Shown here: piece by piece, positions 24,630 through 36,600 of the stretch
How the letters are laid out: each line of letters begins with the position of its first letter
Position numbering within the stretch: the first letter of the stretch is position 1
Assembly: GCF_027744825.2 (NCBI RefSeq)
Contig: NC_071348.1
Span: 3,788,563-3,852,562 of the forward strand
Source: Synchiropus splendidus
Lineage: Eukaryota; Chordata; Actinopteri; Syngnathiformes; Callionymidae
Direction: 5' to 3'
DNA: 64,000 nucleotides
Notes under the pieces: generated by a model
Seen by the model: only the letters and a program-made list of their open reading frames with translations
The model's database searches: none
Told to the model about the DNA's origin: nothing
Program-made: the position numbers and the translations under genes

Positions 24630-27600
24630 GTACGTTTGCACTTTTTGCATGGTTTCTCATGAAACATCTGTCTGAATGTGTTTTCCCTCTCATTCCTCCT
24701 CACCCGCGCAGCATCCTGTGAAGAAATGCATTGTGGTCACAAACACGACTGCTACTTCAGAGATGAAAAGCCACGGTGCTCATTGAGAAGTAAAATGTGC
24801 TCAGCATGGGGAGACTCTTTCTATCGCTCCTTCAACGGCAACGATTTTGTCCTACTGGGAAACTGTAACTACACTTTAGTTCAGACGAATTGCCCAGGCT
24901 CGAACAGCTCTCTCTCGCTGCAGATTAATATAGCCAGAGCATATTTGAGCAGCGCCACGCTCTCCAACATCCACACTGTGCAGATAAACTTCCAAGGTTT
25001 CAATATTTCCATTGTTCGGGAGGAAATTAACTACATCAGGGTACGAAATTTGGCCTTTTTACAATTCGAATGTTCATTTTGAAGCTTGTTATAACGGCTG
25101 TTTTTTTTTTTTTTTTTTTTTTACCTGCAGCTGAACGGACGGAAGAGAAGCCTGCCGCTAGCCTTAAAGGATGGATCTCTTAAGTTCTTTCCAAGTGGCT
25201 CCAGTGTTGTTTTGGTTACATCCTTTGGCCTCACACTGCATTACGACTGGCTCCACCATCTCCAAGTTGAAGTGACCCAAGAGCTTTATGGTGCCATCTG
25301 CGGCCTGTGTGGTGGAGCTCGCACTGGGGCGCTGAAGTCTGGGGATTCTCCCGTCCCATGGGTTGTGAACAGTGGAGGCTCGTGCTTTGAGGATTGCCAA
25401 GGTGCCGCTTGTAAAGTGTGCCCTCATGACCAAAGACATTTGGGGAATTCCGTCAAGTGTTCCCTGCTGAAGCGACCCCACGGGCCTTTTGAGAACTGCC
25501 ATCAATACGTGGACCCTGAAGCCTTCGCTCGTAGTTGCATCGACAACCTGTGTATAACTCGGATGGACTTTTCTGGGTGTAAAATCTTGGAAGCCTACAC
25601 GAATGTCTGCCAGAGGCTGGGAGCCAGAATCAAAGACTGGAGGAGCATCATCAATTGCCGTGAGTTTTGATTCGCCACTGGGGTTTTGGATGTAATATGA
25701 ACTTTTTTTTTTTTTTCTCCTGTAGCTAAAACCTGTCCCCAGAACAGCCACTATGAGCACTGTGGGACGTCCTGCCCGGCGACTTGTGCTGATCCCGAGG
25801 CCAGCCTGAATTGCTCCCTGCCCTGTGTGGAGTCATGCCAGTGCAACAGTGGATATCTCCTCAGCGACGGCAAGTGTGTGGAGCAGACGAGCTGCGGCTG
25901 CATTCATGAAGGTTTTTACTTCCCGCCCAAGAAAAGCTTCTGGATTGGAGAGCAGTGTCAAGAGAAATGTGTCTGCCAGCCCCACTCGAGGAAGGTGATG
26001 TGCGCTGGCGCTCAGTGTGCCCAAGGAGAAGTGTGCAAAGTACTTGACGGAGAACGAACCTGCCACAGACACGGACCAGGGTTCTGTGTGGCCAAGGGAG
26101 ACCCGCATTATACCACGTTTGATGGGCACAGGTTTGACGTCCACGGGAACTGCAGTTACTTGTTCACGTCCTACTGTCCCTCCTGGGGGGTTCTGGGGGA
26201 CTTCAGCGTGGAGGTTCAGAATCAGATGAAGGACGCCAACAACGTGTCTTTTCGTCGGGTTAAGATGGCGGCGGTTGGTTATTCCATTGAGCTGTCTTAC
26301 AAGTGGCGTGACAAAATCAAGGTACGTTGAGTTTCTTTGTCTGTCGTCGTCGCGTTGACGGCTGACTGAATCCTCCGCAGGTCAACGGTCTTCTTCTGAA
26401 CCTTCCACTCATGTTGAATCGAGGTGAAATCAAGGTGTATCAAAGTGGACGCTCGACCACTCTGGAGACTGATTTTGGAGTGGTCCTGACCTACACAAGC
26501 GACGTGCTAATCATGCAAGTGCCTAAAATCTTCTCCGGCAGTTTGTGTGGCCTATGCGGGAATTTTAACGATAATCCCGACGACGACCTGGCAGTGAAGG
26601 ATGGCACTAGCCAGTCTGATGCTATTGGATCATGGAAAACCAGCAGCGACTGTGTCGACAACCCGCTGCACACCCCAGGTTGCCGTGCAGAGGATGTGGT
26701 TCTATATCAGGGGAAGGATTTCTGTGGACGGCTCTCGGCCATGGATGGAGTCTTCCAGGCCTGCCATGATGTGGTTGACCCTCAGGACTTCTTTGACAGC
26801 TGTGTTTACGACCTCTGCCATGACAAGCAGAAAGACCTGTGCCAAATTCTGTCCACCTATGTCCTTGTTTGTCAAGAAAAGGGGGCATTAATGGACGAGT
26901 GGAGATCTCCAAGCTTTTGCGGTAAAATGACCGTATTTTATTTGTGTGACATGTTTCTAATAATTTTTTTTCTTTTAGATCTGACCTGCCCTGCCAACAG
27001 TGAATACCAGCTGTGCTCCACTGAGAGGTTCGACTGTGTAGAAACTGGTCTTAAATCTGTTGCCTGTAAAGAAGGTTGCTTTTGCCAGCCTGGATTTTTC
27101 CACAACACCGTGGGGTGTGTGCCAAATTCAAAGTGTGGCTGCTTCAGCCAAGGTTCCTACCATTTCATAGATGAGGTCTTCTACCCGGACGATCACTGTC
27201 AGCAGCACTGCGTGTGCGTGGGTCACAACAAAGTCCAATGTTCGAACCACACGTGTCCTGCTGGGACTGGTTGCTTCACTCAGGATGGCGACCGTGGTTG
27301 CCATAAACTCCCGCGATCCAAGTGCTCGATTCTCGGGGAAGGGCACTTCACCACATACAATGGAGAGGCTTTTGACTTGGAGTTGGGGAGCTGTCGGTAT
27401 CTTTTGTGGCAGGTTTGCGATGATGACGATGCGCCTAGTGTTGAGGTGGAACGATCCAAGATGTACCTTCGTTATCGTGGAGTACACGTGTTGCTAGATG
27501 CCGAGTATTTGGAGAAAGTAAAGGTCAGTATTGAAACGACTTGCAACAGTTTGTCTGGTAATGTTGTCGCTGTCCATTTCCAGATTGATGGCGTCCTCGT

Positions 27601-30600
27601 TGGTCTTCCACTTCAGTTGGAGCACATCTCTGTTCTGCACTTCGGCTCTCTGACCCGTGTTTTTGTTGACACGGGAATGGTTGTCACGTTTGGAGGCGCT
27701 GGGCTAATGCAAGTGGAGATCCCTGCAGTCGAGGGAAAGATGTGTGGCCTGTGTGGGCAAAGGATGGATTCCAACCAGTTAAAAACAGCTGAATTGGGGT
27801 CCTCATGGCTGCGTACACCTCATGGAACAAACTGCTCTCCTCCCAATCAGTCTGCAAAATGCAACGCCCAGTCATTGGGTCGGTTTTCCTCGGACGGCCT
27901 CTGTGGCAGGTTGCTTGCCCCCGGTGGAGCCTTCAGGAAGTGCCATGATATTGTGAACCCACAGCCTTTTTTCCAGAACTGTTTGAAAGACTTGTGCGTG
28001 TCTGATAATGAAGATTCCCTTTGCAGCATCTTGAGGGAATACACCTTCGTATGCCAGGACGCAGGTGCGGCGGTGGAGCCGTGGAGGGGAGCCAAGTGCT
28101 GTGAGCCATGTTCCCTTTGCCTTTTTTAACTAGCAAATTGGGTTGTGATGCCAACGTGTAAAACAAGTCTGCGTTTGCTTTGACCCGTTTTCCCTCCACA
28201 GCCCTCGCATGCCCGGACAACTCCCACTACACTATGTGTGCTGGTACATGCCCTGCGTCCTGTGGCAGCCCCAGCAACATTCCCTGCCAGGGCACCTGCT
28301 ACGAAGGATGTCAGTGTGACGCCGGATACGTTCAAAGTGGGAGGCAGTGTGTTCGACCTGAGCAGTGTGGCTGCCTCCATGAGGGACATTATCATGAGGT
28401 ACATGTGGGCTTTCCCTGTCAGTTATTGGCACTGTGTCACAGGGTTTTTAAACAAGGCGCAGTGTGAAACCAGTCGAGCCAAACGTCAAAAACATTCCGT
28501 TATGACACGGTGTGAAAAAGATGATTCATTAGCGACTTGGCCGTACTTGCATTTGTGCTATGACTCATGAAATCCTAAACATTTGTCTTAATGCTGTTTG
28601 CCTCTTGGCGCTGCTGTTGGCCAACTGGAACGATGAATCACCTTTTTTTGTTTGTCGCAGGTCGGGGATGTTTTCTGGACGGAGGGATGCTACGAACGCT
28701 GCAACTGCTCAACCACTGCGAAACTGCGGTGTGAGCCCGCCGCATGCCCTGAGGGGGAGAGCTGCACCCTTCATGATACATGGAGCTGTGCAGGGAAAGG
28801 TGAGCACAGGTGGCTGTGTCACAAGATTATGACAGCGTCTTTACTGTTGGTGTACTTTGCTTCCCAGCACCACTGTGCATTCTGTTTCGACAGCATTATA
28901 AATACTGCAGCCTGCTTCAAGTACGAGAGAGGTTTCCAGTTTTGTGAGGCATCAAAATGGCGAGAGCAAATTTGCTCTAACGAATCAGTCTTTGAGGGGA
29001 CGTTCTTAATATTGGACATTATTTTCAGGATTTATGTCGCAACACAGCCATAATTGCCTCAAATATAACATGAAATCAAAGCCAAACATTCAGACAATTC
29101 ACAGGATCTGGTTCCCTCATTATTTATGAGGGTATGATGCATTGAATTTGTTAAAAGGTTAAATAAAAATCAACAGTACAACCACTTGTTTTGGAAAATA
29201 TGAGTTAAATTTATTAAAAACAAGAGTAAATGGTAAATAAACAAGAAGTAAAATTAGATTTTTTTCAATTAAACATTCATATTCAGATAAAATCTTATGA
29301 ATTCATGTTTAAATGTGAGTGAGTGAACCTCGACTCTCATAGATGTTTATTGCAATTGCTTGCACAAATATTCCACCATCCTCTTAACCACTGCGTGGTT
29401 GCACCTGCCTGGTCTGCCTGATGCCTCCGTAATGAACTCTTCCGCTTAATGGAAAGGACGATGCCGCTTCAAAGCTCAGAATATAAAGAGAATCTTTTAG
29501 GACACTCAGAAATGTGCCGCCTCTCGCAGCAGCAGGGTTAACATTAGCCAGGTCACTGAATGGAATATTGAAGCCATTCACTGTGAATCCGAGTCGTCAC
29601 CTCTGAATCTGTTTGGCGTGTCTGCAGGCGCTAGTATGAACATGCTCTCAGTCACGTGAGAGGACCCCTGACTTTCCTTAGTGAGGTCAGGAACCAGAGT
29701 TCTTTAATTCATGAGCAGGAAATTGTTTATTTTCATTCTAAGTTGAAGGCTTCTCTTTTTGAGCCGTGTTGTCTCTGCATCAAAACACTGAATCTCTGGA
29801 CCAGCATGACTGTTTAATCTGGTTGGTAATGTTTTTTTGTTTTTTTTTTTTTCCTCTCTCCCCCCCATCTTCCCAGCTTGTCCACCAAACAGCCATTACG
29901 AGACGTGTGGCAGCGCCTGCCCTGCTACCTGCCAGGTCCCGTCAGGTGACAGACCTTGCACTCAAGCTTGCGTGCCCGGATGCCACTGCGACCCTGGCTT
30001 TGTCCTCGACGGTGACACCTGTGTTCCATTATCTCATTGTGGCTGCACTTACAATGGAGAACGGTACCTTGGCAACCAGACCTTCTGGGCAGATGAATCA
30101 TGCACTGAGCAGTGTTATTGTGACCCCAATACCTACCAGACACACTGCAAGTTATCATCCTGCAGCCCGGATGAGTACTGCGGTCTTGAGGATGGAGTGA
30201 TAAGCTGCGTACTGCATCAGTGGCAGCTGTGTACCTACACTGGCCATCATCTGACGACCTTTGACCACCACGACTATGATTTGCATGGCACCTGCCAGTA
30301 CCAGTTGCTGGGCTTTTGTGAGGGCGGACATGACCTTGATGTCCAGGTTCATATCCAGAGTGATGGACACCCACTTTCAGCGGTTAATGTTCTCATCAAG
30401 CTGAGTGATGTGGTGGTGAAACTAGACAGCGACAGCGTCGAGGTGAACTTCTCTAAATATTCATCATGCTTGATCAGATTTTTGCTCCCTGCTTTTTTCC
30501 TACACATGTCTCCATTAATGAAGTGGAAATGGAGACTTCTATGTTTTGGCTTGTGACAAAAATGGCCTCCAAAAATACCATCTGGGCGAGACTCTAGAAC

Positions 30601-33600
30601 TGCTGCTGCTCCAGATCTGGAGAAGTGATTTGGTGGGGGGGGGGATTTGTCTCCCAAGTGAGATTATTCTTGGCATTACCAACTGGGAGGAGGGAAAGCT
30701 GGAGTTTGAGGAGAAAGGTCTAGACCTCTTTGCTCCCGCTGCTGCCCCTGCGACCCAACTTCTGATGAATCTGTCTCACCATGATTCTGCCCTTCAGAGG
30801 CAGAACGGTGTTAGTGTTGAACAACAGGTGGGCTGCAAATCTTCTGACCTTGTGTTTTCAATGTTTGACCCTGCAGGTCAATGGAACTAAGAAGAACTTG
30901 CCCATCCACTTCAACATGTCCACCGTCGCCTTCTCTTTAGGCCTGCACATGTACTTCTACACAGATTTGGGGTTTGGTTTAAGCCTCAGCAGGGAGGGTC
31001 TCCTCGCCATCGGCGTCTCAAGAAAATATGCCAATTCCACCTGTGGTCTGTGCGGAAACTTCAACGGCGACCCGAGCGACGATCTCACAGCGAAGGGCAC
31101 GAAGAACCGCCTCAGCCCTGAGGGCTTCGTGAAGGTCTGGAAAAGCGAGCAGAACCACTGGTGTGTGGACGGATGTCTCGGTGGGAGTTGTCCAACTTGT
31201 ACACCAGAGCGTTCGCTCCAGTACTCTGACCTGCAAGCGTGCGGGAAGATTTTGGAAGTTGGTGGACCGTTCAGACACTGTCATGGCAAAGTGGACCCGT
31301 CCAGCTTTTATCAGCACTGCATCAGTGACCTGTGTCTTCACGGCTACCACCTGCCGCTGCTCTGCCGGGCCCTGTCGGCGTACACGGCCGCCTGTCTGGT
31401 GCGCAAGGCCGAGGTGCTCCCGTGGAGCCGTCCAGACTTCTGCGGTGAGTCTCTGCTCCAGATCCGCTGAAGGTGTAAATCTAATGAATATCCAATAGAA
31501 CAGTGGCTGTGCTGTTTGGAGTTCAGCATCATTAAACCCAAATGAAATGTGTGTTGTGTTCACAGCCTTCTGCTCACTAGGTACTCAATCTCATTTCTCT
31601 TCCGTCTGATATTGATCATTTGAGGACAATTGAGTGGATGTTTGCATACGATGCTGATATATTCTTATTGGCGTGTAGTTATCGTCTGAGTGTTCATAAA
31701 AGCTGTACGTTTTGGCAGCGGAATGGGTCATAATTTTAACTCGATCCAGACTTGACTCAATAGTCGGCTTTCTATTGCTGATGAAACCTCTCAGTGAGAG
31801 GCTCAACATGGTTGTTCCAGTCTTTATTGTTGCCTGTTGGAGAACACTTTGCTTCAACCTCTTCACAGATTTAAGTTGCTGCTATAGTCATTTCAGGGTC
31901 TTCACACCGATAAGGGCTGTTTGGGTTCCTGTCAGTGTTGGTGAACTTTAATGATGTGTAGTTTAGCATTACGGCTGATGGGTATAGTCTGACCTCGTGT
32001 TTAACCCTGGATGCTGTAACCAGGATTTGGGGCTTATCTGGATGACAAGGACAGTCCAGTCCGCGCACGTTCGTGGCTGCAGTTGCACGAGTTCAAAATC
32101 CGCCACCTTTGGCCACTAGATGGCACTAATTTCTCCCTAACCTGGTTGTATCTTTTGTCTTTCAGGAGACTCCTGTCCTGCCAACACCAGGTACAGCACG
32201 CACTTCTCCTCCGTTCACCTCTGCCTGGGCTGGGGGAACCGCACCGTGGAGTTGCCCCTATACACCGCCGAGAACTGCATCTGTGAGGCCGGCTTGGTTC
32301 ATAGTGGCAGCCACTGTGTGTTACCAAAGGACTGTGGCTGCTTTCTCTACGGAGAGTACATGAGAGCAGGTCAGACTGTGGTGACGTGTGAGCAGAGCTG
32401 CACATGTCGTGCTGGCGGACATGTTACCTGTTTCAGTGTCTCGTGTGGGGAGGAGGAGGAGTGCAGCTTCGTTGGAGGTGTGAGAGGATGCCATCCTAAA
32501 CCCAAAGTGGCAGACTGCTCCCTGGATGGTACCCACTACACCACTTTTGATGGGCAAATATTTGATTTCCACGGTTCCTGTAACTACTCTCTGGTGGAGA
32601 CGTGCCGCCCCGAAAGCTCAGGAGGGCACCTCTTTATTTACACTTCTGGAAACTACAGTGTGGGAAGACAAATATCCGTGCAAGTGAAGAACATGTCTCT
32701 GAAGATTTCATCAGATTTCCCAGGATTCGTTCAGGTAATTAAGATCTTCACTCATGTGCACCAACCAGGCACTTGCTGATGGACTTCATCTTTCTTTCAG
32801 GTGAATGGAGTTTATGAAAACATTCCGTTGTCGCAGGCTGGTTTAACTGTTTACCAGGAAAATGAATGGAGAATTATCAGGGCCCCGATGGTGGAGATAA
32901 CCTCAGACCTGCACAACCACATTCGGGTCAGACTGTCCAGCAGTTACCACCACACCACCTGTGGCCTGTGTGGGAACTACAACCGCGACCCGACCGACGA
33001 CATGAAGCTACGCAGCGGCTCTGTGGTTACCGATGCTGAAGTGTTCGGTGCCTCGTGGAAGACAGGAAATGACTCCAACTGCTCTGACTCGTGTGATGAC
33101 TCGTGCCATCTGTGTATGGCCGCCCTGCCAGAGTACACATCCAAGCTCTATTGTGGCATCATAACCCTCCCAGGGGGGCCGTTTGCCCCGTGTCATGGGC
33201 CCGTTCCCCCACAGAAATACTACTCCTTCTGCATGGAAAGCCTGTGTGTTACCAAAGGTGCGAAGTGGGCTCTCTGTGACGCCCTACAAACCTATGCTGC
33301 TGCGTGCAAAGAAGCTGGCGTGGCAATGGGCAGCTGGAGGGCTGACACCGGCTGTGGTGAGTCATGACCACCAGCCTTTGTCTCAGCAAACCAATTTCAC
33401 TTTTTTTTTTTTTCTCCATCCAAACAGGCCGTCAATGCCCACAGTTCAGCCACTTCAGTCGCTGCGCCAATGTTTGCGCCTCGCTGTGTCCCGAGACGAG
33501 GCTGCCGCTCCAGTGTCCCACCGACTGTGAGGAAGGCTGTGCCTGCGACGCTCGGCGGCTTTATGACGGCCATGCTTGTGTCGCACGTGACCAGTGCGGC

Positions 33601-36600
33601 TGCATGCGCAATGGACAGAGCTATAAGGTGAACGCTTTACTGCTCACCTTCAGTTAGACCTAATGCTTTCTGACAGGCCGTCAAAGACAACGGGGGGCTT
33701 TAAGGGAGCGACCAGTAGGTGGTCTTCCCAATACTGTTGAGTAGATGGCTTCACACAAATTTCTGCAGTATGGAGCCTTCCAGAATTGTCCCCCCATGTG
33801 CTCAGTGTTGGTTGGCTCCTGTTCTGCATATGCGTCCAATAAACCTTTATTTTATTCCAATGACCTGTGCTGGTGCACCCAGACCACCTGTATAGCAGCT
33901 GAAGAGCTCAATAGTGACTACATTTTGTGTCTTGGGTTTAATGGAACGTTGCCGCCTATTCCAGGTCTCTGAGAGCAGACTTCTGCACAATTGCACCCTC
34001 AACTGTACTTGTGGACCCCCGCTCATCTGTGAGCTGCACAAGTGCCCCTCCACTCACAGCTGTCAAATCGTGGACGGAAGAGCAGGCTGCTGGATGAAAG
34101 GCAAGTCCAGATCCCTGCCACACCGTACTGTAGAGTCCATCCTCTTCACTGTGCTGAAGCACTCTTTACCCATGTAGATGAACTTGCCCACTGACCTCTT
34201 CCTTTTTCAGCACTGCAACATCAAGATCCATGTGCAAAGTGTGGCCCATCTGAGAAGTGCTACCTCAGCAAAGGGAAGGCCGTCTGCAGGAGCCGCCCCG
34301 GTCAGTGCTGGGCCTGGGGAAGTCGCCATCACTACACCTTTGATGGACTGGAGTACACGTTTGAGAGTAGCTGCACTTACTTGCTCGCCGGCAGTAAAGG
34401 GGAGGATTGTTGTCTCCCTCCTTTCATTGTGTCCAAGAAGAACAACAGGAAGACCCCGCACTATCTGGAACTTGTGACTGTTCAAGTCTATGGTTTCGTC
34501 ATCAAGCTCAACAATGATTTCACTGTCCATGTAAGTCATGTTTTCTTTGAAAAGTTATTTAACTGAAGTGGTTCCTCATCTCTTTTGCTCTGCAGGTTAA
34601 TGGTCAAGCACGAACTCTCCCCTTCACTCTGTCCAAGGGCAAGATTGAGGTTTCCTACAAGCATGGCAGGGCTCTGCTGAAGACAGACTTTGGCCTGCAG
34701 GTGCTCTTCGACTGGAGAACCACCGTTTCTGTGACCGTAGATTCCAAATATCAGGGCGTCGTTTACGGTCTGTGTGGAAATTTCAACGGAAATCCTCAGG
34801 ATGAGTTTGTATCAAAGTCTGCCGCCAAGATGAGTTCATCTTTGACTCATTTGTATCGGGTCTTTGATGGAGACGATGGCTGTGCAGAAGATGGTAATAC
34901 CATGGTTCCACGGGCCGACGCTGTTTCCAAGGTTTCATTGAGCTACACGAAGGCTTGCAACGCACTCAAGGATCCACATGGACCGTACGCTCAGTGCCAC
35001 GGTCGCATGAACCCGGATTCCTTCTTCCAAAGTTGCTTGACGGACATGATGCTAAGTGGGGAGGTGAAGGAGTCAGTTGAGAGAGCGATGAACTCGTATT
35101 CTATGCTGTGTGAGGCGGTGGCGGATGAACCTACTGAGCGATCCATCGGTGAGAGGAAATGTTTTAGACTTCACTGTGAGATGGTGGTGTCATATTTCTG
35201 TTCCTTCTCCAGAGGTTTCCTGCCCTGAGAACAGCCACTTCAAGACCTGTGGTTCTGCGTGTCCCCCGACCTGTGAGCGTAACGTGACCGTCTGCCGGAA
35301 AATCTGCGCAGAAGGCTGCTTTTGTGATCCTGGGTTCATCCGAAGTCCAGAGGGCTGCGTCCAGCCTCAGCAGTGTGGCTGCACAGACTCCAGGGGGAAC
35401 TACCACCACCTCAATACAACCTTCTGGATTCCTGAAAGTTGTGGTCAACTGTGTGTCTGCAGTCAAGCAGGGACCGCCCGCTGCAGCCCATCCCACTGCC
35501 CCAAAGGAATGGTCTGCAAGAGGGGCCAACACGTGGACCTCTGTCTCCCTGAAAAATCCCTCAACTGTACCATCGTGTCTGGACTCCACTTCACGACGTT
35601 TGACGGTGATCATTTTGACTTCAGCGACAGCTGTGCATACTCGCTAGTTCAGACTCATCCAGACCTGAAAGGACTGGAGCCTTTTAACGTAACGGTCTCG
35701 GATGCAAGCTGCCATAGAAGACTCTTTCACAGTCGATCGATTAAGCTCTCCATCCACGGGCTGGAGTTTGAAGTGAGAAAAGATGATCCAGGGAAGCTCT
35801 TGGTGAGTGTCCTTTTGCTTCCGTGCTGAAAGCATCAGCTAATATCTTGGTTTCCTCAGGTTGGTGGTGAGCACATGCCCCTCCCACTGGCTCACCACAC
35901 GGGACACGTCAATGCCTTCCACACGCCATCCTCCCTCGTCATTCACACAGATGTAGGATTGCAGCTGATGGTTTATGAAACTGGCAGCGTGACGGTCGTG
36001 ATCCCCAGCAGCTACGACTCTTCCGTCGTCGGCCTTTGCGGTAACGCCAACGGAAATCCACATGACGACCGACTCATGCCCAACAAGGAGCCGGCCCTCA
36101 ACATGCTCGAGTTTGTGCACAGCTGGAGGCTGGGCGGCGCCGAGTCCTGCAGGTCCGTCTGCAGCTCCAAGGCGAAGCGATGCTCCCCTGAAGCTCAGGA
36201 GCAGTTCGAAGGCAGCGACTTCTGTGGGATCCTGGTGAATGAGCTCGGGCCGTTTGCTGACTGCGCTTCGGTTCTGGACCCTGACACGTACTTTCACAAC
36301 TGCGTGGTGGATTCCTGCTCTCATGGCGGACACTACACTGCCGTCTGCAACAGCATCGCAGCCTACGCTGCCGCCTGTCAGTCTGCTCACCTGCCTGTCA
36401 GACACTGGAGAAGCGACACTTTCTGTGGTGAGTAACCAACTGCCATCAGTATTCTAAACCTTCGACACCCTGTTGGGTGACACTTGTCACTTGGTGTGAG
36501 CTAAGTATAGATGCATGTAGTGATGCCGCGCAGTCAGGTCAGTATTAGTGCTATCGTGAGAGGGCAAAGGTCAAACTGAGAACTTGGTGTGATTTAAACC

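Noticed and set aside
25164..25760. 198-codon minus-strand frame and other antisense frames across 25-38 kb
   Set aside because: Shadows of the FCGBP-like exons. The sense strand carries all the VWD, C8 and TIL signatures.
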